Below, piece after piece: positions 1-11,700 of a stretch of DNA of 64,000 bases. Positions within the stretch are counted from its first letter, which is position 1; each line of letters opens with the position of its first letter. The DNA comes from Syngnathus acus (lineage: Eukaryota; Chordata; Actinopteri; Syngnathiformes; Syngnathidae): assembly GCF_901709675.1 (NCBI RefSeq), contig NC_051098.1:6759000-6822999 (forward strand). The letters run 5' to 3'. Below the pieces are notes generated by a model that was not told the origin of the DNA, ran no database searches, and was given only the letters and a program-made list of their open reading frames with translations. The translations under genes and the position numbers were made by a program.

Positions 1-586
1 TTGTCCTCCGCTTCTTATTGTCATCTCACGATTAAAATTTCTTGATGTCTCAATATTGCCCCTGGTAATTGATACTGTTGTTCTGGGGCACTTACAAGAT
101 ATTAGTCGAAATGCTCATGTATTGCTTTCTTCAGTTTAACATTGGTTTAAATATTTTTAATTTGTTTTCATTGACTTCTACTTTGTCTATAATAAGATGA
201 TGATGATCATGAGTCATGATAGGATGTTGGGTATTTGTTATAGATTAGTTTTATTTTGTTTTTGTAAAACATCAGACTTGAAGAGCCCCTCAGAAAGTAT
301 CTACGTAATGCCGCTTGAGCAGTACACATAAAAGTCCAAAATATGATTCTATTTATAATCTACATAAATAAATGCAGGGTGTTGATATCCTGAGTGTAAT
401 TGGCTAAATACATGTTCATAAATTAACCATTGGGACTAAATAAAGTCTTGGGCCCCAAGTCGGGGATAAAGTAAAGCCACATTTACTTCCGTTGGCCAAG
501 TGAATTAATGACCTTAATTATCATTTTATGTAATATAATATTGAATCTCACCCTGTCAAGCTACACCACATCCTATTATCTGTCAC
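1..586. other. 3' flank of the receptor gene, no gene seen
   Basis: AT-rich sequence beyond the stop codon of the minus-strand receptor. It may hold that gene's 3' UTR. I see no coding exon, RNA gene or recognisable repeat family apart from a short ATG/GAT-rich stretch near 197-215. Confidence 0.5.
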
Positions 587-3500
587 CTAATCATCAATGG
601 GGGTTGATGCGATTGTAGAGTTGACCTCAGTGGCGTAGGTAGCGAGTGACGCCGACGTCCCAGTCGAGGTTCCATCGCGTGGTTTATCGCGGGGTCTCAT
701 CATCTCCTCAGTGTTGCGTTCAGGTTTGAGCAGGAGAATGTAGCACTTTGGCAAGAAGATGCAGGTGAGCAAGCCAAAGCTGGACGCCAAAATGGCAAAA
801 ATTTGCACGGCCACCATGAACTTGCCTCGTGTGCTGAGGTAAGCTGGGACGAAAGATATCCACACGATGAAGAAAACCAGCATGCCGAAGGTCACACACT
901 TGGCCTCACTGGAACACAGCATTGGACATTTGCATGAAACCAAACTTTTATGACTGTTATGTTGCTTAACCTGAGAACTGTACTCCTCTCCCACCTGAAG
1001 TGGTCTTCCAGTTTTCGAGCCAGAAAAGCGAAAATGAAAGCCAGCAGAGCCAGTAGGATATCGTAGGCAAAGATACAACAGATGAAGACCACAGAACCTT
1101 CATTGCACTCCAGAATAATCTTTATATTCTGAGCTGAAGTGTTCTTCATAGGATAGGGCGGCAGGACGATGAGCCACACAGTACAAGCTAAAGCCTGTAC
1201 GGAAAGTTGTTTGGTCATTATCGCCGACACTACAAGATCAAAAATATATGATTGATTATTTAACTAGAGACACATTTGCTAATACAGTGTTTTCCGAATG
1301 GTCTTGGTGGAAGTCTGTGCCAATCAATATAGCAGTTTTCTCGTAAGATGGGGATGGGCAGGCCAATGCAGGAAGCCAAGATGCCAAAAATCTGGATGGT
1401 CACAATAAAAAGAATTCAAAGATAAAGATGCACGTTTTGTGTTTTACCTGAATAAGCGTTGCCGCAGCAGCTATCACCCTCTGGTGGGCAAATGTGAGGA
1501 TGTCAGGCTTGACACGAGCAGCAAGGCTATTCAGGTTTGTTGTGTTGCTTGCGATGACGTCAGGGCCGCCACTGTTGGCTGCTGCTTCAGCTGCAGCTTT
1601 GGCAGCTTTGGCAGCAGCTTTGGCTTTGGCACGGGCTGCTTTTATAGCCTGCGCTCTCAGCATTAGCAACGCTGCTTTGCCTGGTGTAGAATGATAGAGG
1701 TAATAGAGTACAAACAATCTATCACACAGGAGACAGTACTGGAATTGGCTGGAAAACTTCTCTCGTCTTACCCATAAGCGAGGAAAGACACAGTGCGAAG
1801 CCCAGCGCCAGAGCTACTTGGCTGGTCATGCAGCTCCAATTTTGAGGTTCTCCCAGAAAAACAATGGAGCAGAGGAAGGTCACCATCAGCGAGAAGAGCA
1901 GCGAAAAGCTCAGCAGAGCATCGTTGGCTTTCACCAGAGGAGTGCCAAAATGGACAACAAACACCACCTACAAATCAGCAGCAGCACTTTTAATGCAGCT
2001 CTGCAGTCTTTGCAAGTTGTATTACTTATTCTCACCGCTATAGCAAAGGTGACAAGGGCTCCAAAAGCAGAGATGACAATAAGAGTGATGCCAAGTGGCT
2101 CTCCAAAAGCCAGGAACTCGATGATCTTTGGCACGCAGGCATCGTGAGCGTCATTGGACCAGTGGTCACCACCGCACAGGACACACTCACGGGCATCTGT
2201 CCACAACAAGAATGAGGAGATGCTGCAAAGGGTTTTGAAAAAATGTACATTTGAATTTGCACAAATGCCACTGAGGTCATCATATTTTACAGCATACCAA
2301 ATTAAATTTATGAACCAATGGAGGCCTGGGGTTAGATTGCGTTAAGGTAGATGTTTTTTGTATTTTATATTTTGGGGAGCAAGAGGACATGGTATACAGA
2401 CTCGTCATGTTGCTAATTTCGCCATCGGCACACGGGATGCAGTCGAAGCAGCAGACCGGCTCTCCCTGTCGGATCCCTTTCCTGGTGCCAGGCTTGCAAT
2501 TCTCACTGCACACTGACCGAGGTGGCTGAAAAGCACAGATGCGGTTGCATGACATTTCCTGGCCTAAAAATTGAAAATAAGTAAATTATGAACAGTGTGC
2601 AACTGACCTCTAATGCTTCATTGTTCCAGACAATGGAATCATTCTTAATAGTCATCCTCTCCTCTGGGGCCAAGGAAGCATTGTATTGCCCCACAGTCAC
2701 ATATAATATTACCCCGTTACTGTCGAGTCCCCAATTGATGATGTCGTAATATCCCTCCACACCTCTGCCGTCAAAGTAGACCTCCTCATCTGTGTGTGGC
2801 ACTTTGAAGCGCACATTCTTCAAGTAGTACATCAGCTATAAACAAATGTCAGATTTCAATCAAACACACACAAGTGGCCACCTCTCTCAAACACAAACAT
2901 GGCAAAGCAAAAAATGGATTGGAGAGAAAGAACAACACCAGTTATCTGTCAAGTTTGGCCCGTATAAGGGATTGATTGGACAACACAGAGAAAGTCACGT
3001 ACCTGCCACGGCTCAAACTTGGTGATATCAGCACAGCCGATCCCAATGAATGGCCCGTGTCCCGGCTCGCAGTGCTCCAGATTGTGCAGAGCATGGGCAA
3101 CGGCATACACCGCTTTGTATACACTGTGGCAAGACATTGCAGCCTACCATGACAACTCCATAATAAGAATACGACTACAATGGACAAAACCTACATTTGA
3201 TATGGGACTGGATAATGAGTCTTTAACTCGAGAAGCTAGAGTGTGAAGTCACCTGTAGGTGATTCGGAGCTGAGAAATGTCAGAGTAGGTGTTGTTGAGC
3301 TGAGCTAATGACTCACTGCCAGTACACAAACCAGCGGGAAAAGCCTTCGACATTGTCCCGTTGAACACCGTGGCCCTTTCTTTGGAGTCTCTTAAAGCTT
3401 TGCCGTAGTCTAACGTGCAGTTGAACAGCTGTAAGACACATTTCAAGTTAAAGTACAGAAAGCTAAACGACGACAACATTGCAACAAAGTATCAGATTGA

Positions 3501-5399
3501 CACGAAGCTCAGTTACGGTATTACACTGACCGTCTCCCAAAATTCCTCAGTGAGAGGATTGGCATAAGGATCCAGATTCAGTAAATGTCGCTGAAGACCA
3601 GGAATGTCGGCCCTCTTCACCCCAAAGCCAATCGTGCCGCCTAGTACAGAGCTCACCTGCGCACAAATAGTTGAGCGCATGTCAAAATGGTGATAACGGT
3701 GGCTTGACAACTATCGGCTCTTACTCCAGGTTGATTGATAAGGGCTGAAGTGACCCAGGCCTCACTGGCGATCCAAGTGCGATTGGTCACGTTTTGCCGG
3801 ATCAGCTCAAGCACCAGAGGACTGAGGTCTACGTCTGAGGAAAAGATGACAACGATCTTTGCCGTGGACTCAATAATGGTTTGGACGATCCGATGGATGT
3901 CTTCAGGAGAATTCACCTGTAGAAATCATTTTTAGAAAAACACAAAGTGAGACAAATGACAAGAAACCGAAGGTGAACAAAATCACATCTTAAGCACAAT
4001 ATCACAAATCACATACCTTAGGCAGAGTTTCAGAGAAGGAGATACAGACGCCGGCATCTTCTACCTGCTCTTTGAAGTCTTTGATGCCGTACTTGCCGTA
4101 GTCATCGTCTGCCGCTATGATTCCGACCCAAGTCCAACCGAAGTGCAGCACCAGCCGGGCCATGGCGTCCGACTGGTGCTTGTCGCTGGGAATGGTCCTC
4201 AGGAAGGTCGGGAATTGAAACCAGCTGTTCAGGGCTGAGGAGGATGAGGAGTAGCTGACCTAAAGAATAGTTGAACGAACAGGAAGTTGTCAAATTCAGA
4301 TATTCACCAAAGTTTTGGAGAAACTACATCCCATGAACCTTCAGTTCAGTGACCTCTTTTTAGCCTTAGGGCGATACACAAAACAGTCATTTGGCTCATG
4401 AATTAATGATGACAGTTTGAACCTCAAACACATTATTTCCAATTTAGCCCAAATCCAAACAAATCATTCAATAATGATTGTGTTCTGCCGTTGGCATTCC
4501 ATGCTGCTGTCATATAGTTATTTACCTGTGGAAAATGGTAGAGTCCGAGGATCCTGGCTGTGGCGACGGACAGGTCAGAGCCTCCCGCCCCAACAAGAGC
4601 TGCTAAGGGGGGGCCCGTGCCACAGCGGTAGTTCGGCACGGCCTCCTCTTGGCCGGTTAAATATGTAAGGGTGCCCTCCACGGCCTTGGAAATGGTGAAG
4701 CAGGAGTCATAGATGACGTAGCCCAGGTCGGTGTTGGGCAGCAGCTCATTCATGTTGTTTATTTCGTCGATGGCAAACAGCATGGTCTGGGTCCAGCGGA
4801 AAGTTCGGTAATTCATTCTAGCGTGTGATGGGAGAATGAAGCTCAAATTATATTTCACTAGGTTGTTCCCCCTTCAGAAATGTTTATACAATAGTTTAGA
4901 AGCCTTGAAATTGATAATCCAATGTTGATTAGCCAAACGAGATTTTATAAATATTTAATTTCATTCTTGTAATTACGGCTACTGAGCGCAAATCATTTTA
5001 GCGATTCTGCCTAATTGATCCCTGAGGCGTTACCCTTTTATTTCTCAGGAGTAATTGAAGAGCTTGAAACAATTAGCATATTTTAGTTTGGCCAATCATA
5101 CACACACAATTTCATCGAACACGATATACTTTTTATTTAAACAAACTGAACCGTCATGTAAACAAGTTGACTCACCCTTCACATCCAGAGGACACAGGCA
5201 GGCGTGAAGTGCTGCCAGCGCTGGAAGCAACTCGCATATGGACAGGAAACATTCCGCCAATGATGACCTTCTTTTTCTCCACATCCTTGTAGCCACTCAG
5301 CTTGAACCTGGCCTTCAGCTTGCAAGAGGCCTCTGCAGAAACAGAGGCATAAAAGTAGAAAATGACGCTTAATCCGAGCAAAATGCGACAAGGTTCCAT
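587..5399 (-). CDS. OlfC / vomeronasal type-2-like class C GPCR, 14 exons
   Basis: A family C G-protein-coupled receptor of the fish OlfC (V2R) / calcium-sensing-receptor group, probably an amino-acid odorant receptor at the plasma membrane of sensory neurons. Exons: 5176-5399, 4526-4817, 4017-4259, 3725-3916, 3531-3656, 3253-3428, 3003-3123, 2608-2835, 2402-2558, 2036-2196, 1772-1967, 1448-1680, 995-1194, 587-908. They sum to 957 codons with consistent phases. The start [17 protein letters not shown] gives a signal peptide. Next come a Venus-flytrap domain, a cysteine-rich linker (CNRIC...CKPGTRKG...CCFDCIPC), seven TM helices and a tail ending TPIDD. Residues matching the amino-acid pocket are kept: [22 protein letters not shown] and SEAW. 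Oddities: the usual large ectodomain exon and the normally single 7TM exon are each cut into five, all introns within the body are short, and intracellular loop 2 carries an Ala/Lys-rich insert. No stop or frameshift was found. The exact subfamily is uncertain. Confidence 0.85.
1325..1405 (-). pseudogene. TM7 relic of a second class C receptor inside an intron
   Basis: Within the intron between receptor exons 1448-1680 and 995-1194, minus-strand translation gives [18 protein letters not shown] followed by RENCYI. This resembles the gene's own TM7 ([18 protein letters not shown], then LPKCYI) at both protein and DNA level. It does not fit the spliced frame, because TLIQ joins directly to ALACTVWL at 1194, so it looks like a leftover of a paralogous terminal exon. 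Confidence 0.6.
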
Positions 5400-6072
5400 G
5401 GTAAGGCGGTGCAGACAAATCATGTGAGCTTTGTTGTGTCAGGACATTGAGGAAAGCAGCCAGGTAGGTGCATCAGGTGTTTCTTGGGTCCTCCAGGGAG
5501 AGGTGACGGGTGGTAGCTGGAGATTCAGTTTATCTGAAAGAGAAAAAAATGATATATAGAAGTTACATTCAAGAAAGTGAGTCAAAATATTTTTCCCCCA
5601 TCATATATTTTGCATCATGTGTTATATCTTGGGGAGCCAACTATAGGTACGTTCTGAGTGGCCATTTCATTATTTTTTTAAAATTCAAACAATTCACCCC
5701 AAAATGCTGATAAACATTATATAAATGTTTTTCACAGAAAATGGAAGGAAATGTAGGCAAAGGAATCTGAGAAAAATGGGGAAAAATCAAATGTATGGGA
5801 AGAAAATAAAAAGGAAAGAAAAAGACAATGGTGAACTGCAGGGGTCGACTGTAGTTTCAAGTTGTAATATCACCAATCAACACTAGACGGCAGATATGTC
5901 TTGGTTGCATTTACACTGGATCTTTCGTATATATTGTCCAAAACTACAAAAATTAGTCAGTCTAAGAATGTTTTCCTTATATTTGAAGGACATAGTAGCT
6001 CAATGCTGTTGGTATTTTAAGGGAGTTACTCTTTGTGAAAGAATGCACAAAACAAGTTCCTGCACTGAATGT

Positions 6073-6148
6073 TGGTTTCTTGTTGAGCAATTTGTGCCAT
6101 CCTTGAATGGTAATTTTTATGCATGATAGCCCTTTGCACTGGAAAAAA
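6073..6148 (+). repeat. Dispersed repeat, copy A
   Basis: This segment (ttcttgttgagcaatttg, then tgccatccttgaatgg and so on) matches 17861-17940 in inverse orientation at roughly 85% by eye. Two copies in one window point to an interspersed family. I cannot assign its class. Confidence 0.6.
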
Positions 6149-7273
6149 CTAATTGTTTGCTTCAAACTCTTTGTTGTTGGGGTAGGATAGTGGGTCTTTT
6201 ATACATTCAATGAAAACTTCTATATATTATACCTCTATTATCAAAAAGGATCTATACTGTATTAAGGGGAGACACATCAGGCGACACACAAGTGAGCCGC
6301 ACATAAGGCTGACATTAATTGGCCGCATATGGTAACTTGATATCTGTACACAACATCAGAGTGAAGATAGTGTTCCAATATCAACCAGTGTCCCCTGAGT
6401 TTGAAGGCGTGTTGTGGTGGCTGACAACTTGCCTGCTCTTGCAGCTCAGTCACCAGGGGAAAATAAACACCTGTTACCCACAACACACACAAACACTTTC
6501 CTTATGCAACACAGACCTCAATTTATTGACATTATGGGGATGGGTGGGGGGTGGGGTTATACAAAAAAAAAATCTTAATTTATGACAAATAATTACCTTG
6601 AGATTCTTACCACAATCCAAAATCCTACACTGGGTTAATTGAAGACTAAATCAGGCATTTTAAACCTTCCAAAAAAAGTACTTGACTATCCAAGATAATA
6701 TAATACATTATTGTGCAATGCTATAACATTTAAAATCTTCAATGTTAACACTGTTTAAATACAGGAAAAAAACTATATTTAATAATTAAACGAAAATACA
6801 TTGCATATTCAACATGTTTATCAGCCCGTTCCACTAGAGGGAGCCCATACATCACTTGTACCACACTGCGAGAATAACTGCTTCAATTTGTCCAGTATGT
6901 TAATGTGAATGGGTGCGTGTCCATTCATACCAATTGAGAGTGTATTATTCTCTCCCAAAGTCACCAGGGATAGGCTTCAGCACATTCTGAACCTTAATGA
7001 AGATGGATGATTAACGTGAATAAGCAAGAGCTTCCTTTTAGAATTTGTCATGCATTAAATATTGTGCAACTGTTAAGATGCTGTGCCAAAAAGGTGTGTC
7101 GGTGTCAGTTTAACCGAAAACACCAAAACTAAGTCATCAAAATCACACCAGGCTATAGAGAAAGGGACAGACAGATAGCAATAGATAGCAATCAATCGAA
7201 TGATCGATAGTTATATGGTGCCACATACTGGACAGAGGATGGTGCTGAAGTGAGAGGTTTGAACATGGAGATC

Positions 7274-7279
7274 TTTATT
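7274..7279 (-). terminator. Candidate gmps polyadenylation signal
   Basis: AATAAA on the minus strand, about 1.46 kb downstream of the gmps stop codon. It is the first canonical hexamer I noticed beyond the stop. It is a motif only, with no transcript evidence. Confidence 0.35.
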
Positions 7280-8742
7280 AAAGCTCAGTTTTTGTATAAA
7301 TTTCATTTGTTGTTGAAACTGCATGCAGTAGCTTGGTTTGAGGCACATTACCAAAAAAGAATGAGCAAGATGACATCAAAATATAGCCATGAGACATACA
7401 ATTGCATAACTTAATGTGAATATTGCAATTTAATTCAACTACAAAATTAAGTTTAAGATATCAAGCTACTTTTCCCCCATGGAGGAATTTGACAAAAATA
7501 CATCAGAAGGCGGATGAGAGACAGAAAGAAACACTTAATTGTGTCAAACCATTTGCATTAGGGTAACATTGCCATTCAAATTAGAGGCACAAACCGCTTG
7601 ACCATGACTTTTTGTTCCAACTCGGTTAAACCTGAGCCGCGTGTGACATTTAGACGGCAAGATTTAAGTAGCTGTCAATTCAGAATAGAAATTTAAAATG
7701 GAGCTGGAAACACACAAAGTGAAGCATTTGATATGGCCACGCCTCCCATGACTGGGTTCTGTTGATAAAGCTTGAAGGCTTTACGTTCAAAAAGCAACAA
7801 ATGTGCAAAGACGCACTCTTGTTCGACACAAGAGCAGCAACAAAAGACAACCGCAATCTATAAATGATTAAGTATAATGAGCTCTGTACTTATTGTTTAA
7901 AAAGCATACATAATGCAGCATAATGAAAAGCGTTATACTATATTCTGGAAATATCAGTCCAGAACTGCTCACATTAGAGAAAGGAAAACAAAACGAAAAA
8001 AACAGGCACATAACAAAGTTACCCACAAGTTTGGCCTCCTGCACAGCTTCACACTTGCTATGATAGTCAGGTTAACAGTTCTCCATAATGACCACCAGGG
8101 GGCACCAAGGACAACAGCATCTACTTTTGGCAAAAGAGAGTGGCTTACACAATGGTAATTGGTCACACAGGGTTGTCAGTTGAGATCCACTTCAGACAGG
8201 CAACCGTCCTCAGAGCACAGTATACAGGTAGGTGAAAATAAGTGGATGAACATATTCAGACCCATGACAGACAACTTTGAAACAATGCGGCAGGGCAGGT
8301 GGATGAACAAACCCTCTTTCCACTCTTCTCAAGACATTGGTTTTCTGAGTTCACCACGCGATGTACCTCAAGTCCACAGTCTTGAATGTTCACAGCATCC
8401 TGTCACTCCATTGTGATGACTGACTCACAACAGAGGGTAACCATTTTTTTTTTTTTTTTTTAAACCAATTTTTTAACGTGGACCAAAAAAAAAAAATCTA
8501 TAATCAATCCCTGTCGCCAAAATTAAGACAAGGGCATAAAAAACGCCAATCACAACCTGGTCTGTTGTCCATGGGAATGTTGACGAAAAGGGGGAGAAGG
8601 GGTGTACGGGGGAGATGAAAGGTTGGAACGAGTTCCCTGGCCTTCTCTGATAACTTCTGTGCTGCGTGTGTGTTTGCGTATACATGGATGTGTGTGTTTG
8701 TGTCTGTCTACTATCACTTTCATGTTGTTTCTCTTTTTTTTT

Positions 8743-11700
8743 TTATTCCCACTCTGTGGTGCCAGGTGGCTTGGAGGTCAAGTCATACATGACTCTAGAG
8801 ATACCTGGGATCTTTCTGATCTCGTTGACCATCTTCAGCACCGCCTGGGGAGGAAAAGACGGTGCTGTGAGATCAGATATGCATTTTCAATAGCCTGCAC
8901 CAATACCATATTTCAAAAAATAAATGAAAAACCGCTGAATAGCGCCCTCCAACTTTGAATTCCAGTCATACGGATGTGAGGATTGTTGTATGCAGGTGTT
9001 GCTGCTCCATGCGCATTAAAACCACTGCTATTTATTAAGACAATTTCCGGAACCGTGAACCTTGCCATACCTCCTCTGGGATTTGGTTCCCCGGCGTGGC
9101 AGGGATGCCAGTCATGAAGTCGCTGGTGATAAACGTGCGGACCACGACAGAGCGTCGGCAGGATGGCTGCTTTTGCAGTGGGTCACGATCAAAGTGCAGA
9201 GGGGTAAGGATGACTGGCATCTGGCTGATCTTTCCCGAGTATCCTGAGAGGAGAAGTAGTAGTGGTTTTACAGTTCGTTTTCTTCTAGCTATGAGACATT
9301 CCCCTTGTGGATGCAAATATGCAGCAAGTCAAGTTAAGTGCCTTCTCAAAGGCAAACTTGTGTGTCTCCCCACACATTCTTTAGGTTGTACTGCACATGC
9401 TTCACTATTTAGAATAGTTTGTGAGGCTGGGTGATTATGGAAAAAATAATTGCAATTATTTGGATTGATAATAAAATCAGTATTATGAAAAACAATTAAT
9501 TGCTGATTTCCCAACTTTGCATTTATTCAACTACTGCAACCTACCGTCAACCCCCATGCCTGCTCATCCCTTCACCTTTGAACACTTTCATTGTTAGGTA
9601 CAATATGATAAAACATCATGTGCAATTTAAGTCTCTTGCATTTTCATCCAATTTAGTTTGACTTTTATTAACTTGGGTCCCTGGCTGTCATGTTTTGTGC
9701 CATAACAAGTGAGGCTACAAAAAATTCCTTGCATTGTTGAAAATGCAACTGTGAGTGTGACTTCCCGTCGTTCAACATATTGTTTTTCTTTATTAGAATG
9801 TTTTTATGACCGAGAGAATCCAAAATCGTAACCGCGTATAAATTTGGAATAATTTCCTAGCCCTAGTCTCTCGACTGACTCATTTCAAGTAGAGTGTGTA
9901 AAATGACATCTTTCCTAGATTGAAACATTTATTCAAACCACAACACTCACCAGACTCTCTGAGGATAGAATGAGCAACAAAGTCAGCCTGTCTGAGGGTG
10001 CCAAGAACGCCTGTGGTCAGGAAAGTGGGAGTGATGTCTATTGGTGGCTCCTTCACATGGGAACCGAATACATAGACAACTCTGAAAGGGGGAGGGAGTA
10101 TTAAAAACATGGTATAGGTATGAATTCTCCACTTATCATAGAATGCTAATCAAATACATCGAAACAGTTACTTTGTGTTACCTATTGATGCTATGGCACA
10201 TGCGAGGGATAAGTCTGGCCAAGAACATGAGAGATTCCCAGTGAGGTGATTCTTTGCTTGTGATGCCACACACATAACTGTAAGAGCGGCAATCTCCCTG
10301 TATGAGAAAATATCTTATTCAGTAAGGAAACAAGAACATGCAAAACTAAAACCTCCGCCCCCACGCTCAAAAAAAAAAAAAAAAGCCCTCATCCCTTGAC
10401 ATCTGTAAACAAAGATGCATGAGGAGTTAAACTTTACAATGTTTGTCTACTGTCTCTACCAAACTTATGAGGTTTAGGCTAAAAGTAAAACTTAAGTGAG
10501 AAAACAAGAGGGAAATGGGGAAAAACACACCCAAAAAAAAAGTCTCTTCTAAAAGCGGCAAACTTAAGAACGGATATTTCACGAAAGCTAAAAGTCACTT
10601 TTAAGAACAGTATACGGTTTTTGACTAAGTTGTAACATTTGACAGTTTCCATTCCCTCAGATATACAAAATGTGAACCACACGTCTCCAAGTCTTCCAGA
10701 CGGAGGAAGGAGACCAAATATAGAAACATCAGAAGAACTTTGCGTCTGTGTGTGTGTGAGGGGCGGGGGTTATGTCTACTGAAATGCTAAATGCTAAACA
10801 AGAGATGATGAACAAGTTCAAATTCAACTGCAGAGCACCTGCCTGTGACCCAAAAAAATAGTAAACTGATCACCTGGACGCCAACAGTTTTGATGGGCAG
10901 CAGGAAGGCATTGAGTGAATGAAGGCTGGTGATCTGCATGAGTTTCTCTTCCTCCTCGTCTGATATGCACGACTTGACTCTCTGCAGCAAGGTATGAGGC
11001 TGGAGATGAGAGAGAGAGAAGATCCCTGAAACCTATCATTGGGTTCAACAGCTTACACAAGATATGCCGTGTCTGAACTTTTAATTCATGGTCTTGCTAT
11101 TCTGTCGTGGTGGGAAATGTATTGGATTAAACTATTGACCTTTTTGACGCTAGCAGAAAAGTCTGTAACAATTTTGAGGATATTGTTGGTTTCAGCAAAG
11201 TCTTTGCAGATGTATGGCTCCTCTGCACAGATGACTCTGATAGAAAGGCCAGGACCTGTGTGTGAAGGAAAAAGAATGAGCTACAATTGTGAATTGACTA
11301 AATCTAACCTTGCAAATAAAGTTGAAAAAAAAAAAAGACATATCAGTAATTTTATGAATGGCTTGTTCATGCAAATGCATCAGATTGTGGCAAAGTTAGG
11401 TCGTGGTGACATAAGGTGATTTTGGACGCAAGACAATAAACCTCCGGTAACACAGAAAGTCATCATTATTGTAAATATTTGCATGAAAACTCTTGGAGGC
11501 CATGAATATGAATCAAATGGGGGGAAGAAAATCCATAATGCAATAGCAGTGTTTTATTGCGTACTGATCCGGAAAAACTATGTCAGGACTGTTTTTTAAA
11601 AAAAAAAAAAAAAAAAACATCCAGTAGGTGTGTTTTGTGTGTGTTTATGTACTTGCCGGGGAAAGGGTGTCGCGAGACTATCTCCTCTGGTAGGCCCAAT

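Larger units (their letters stand above)
5400..8742. other. Intergenic spacer plus probable gmps 3' UTR
   Basis: No coding exon is recognisable. It holds a dispersed repeat copy at about 6073-6148, an old SINE/LINE-like relic near 6955-7015 (a 'gggataggcttcagcac' type stretch), and a poly-T run at 8443-8461. Minus-strand AATAAA at 7274-7279 could end a gmps 3' UTR of about 1.5 kb. Confidence 0.45.

Noticed and set aside
1195-1229. Longer receptor exon starting at 1229 ([12 protein letters not shown]...)
   Set aside because: The acceptor at 1195/1194 gives [12 protein letters not shown], matching family C TM4 without extra residues, and keeps phase.
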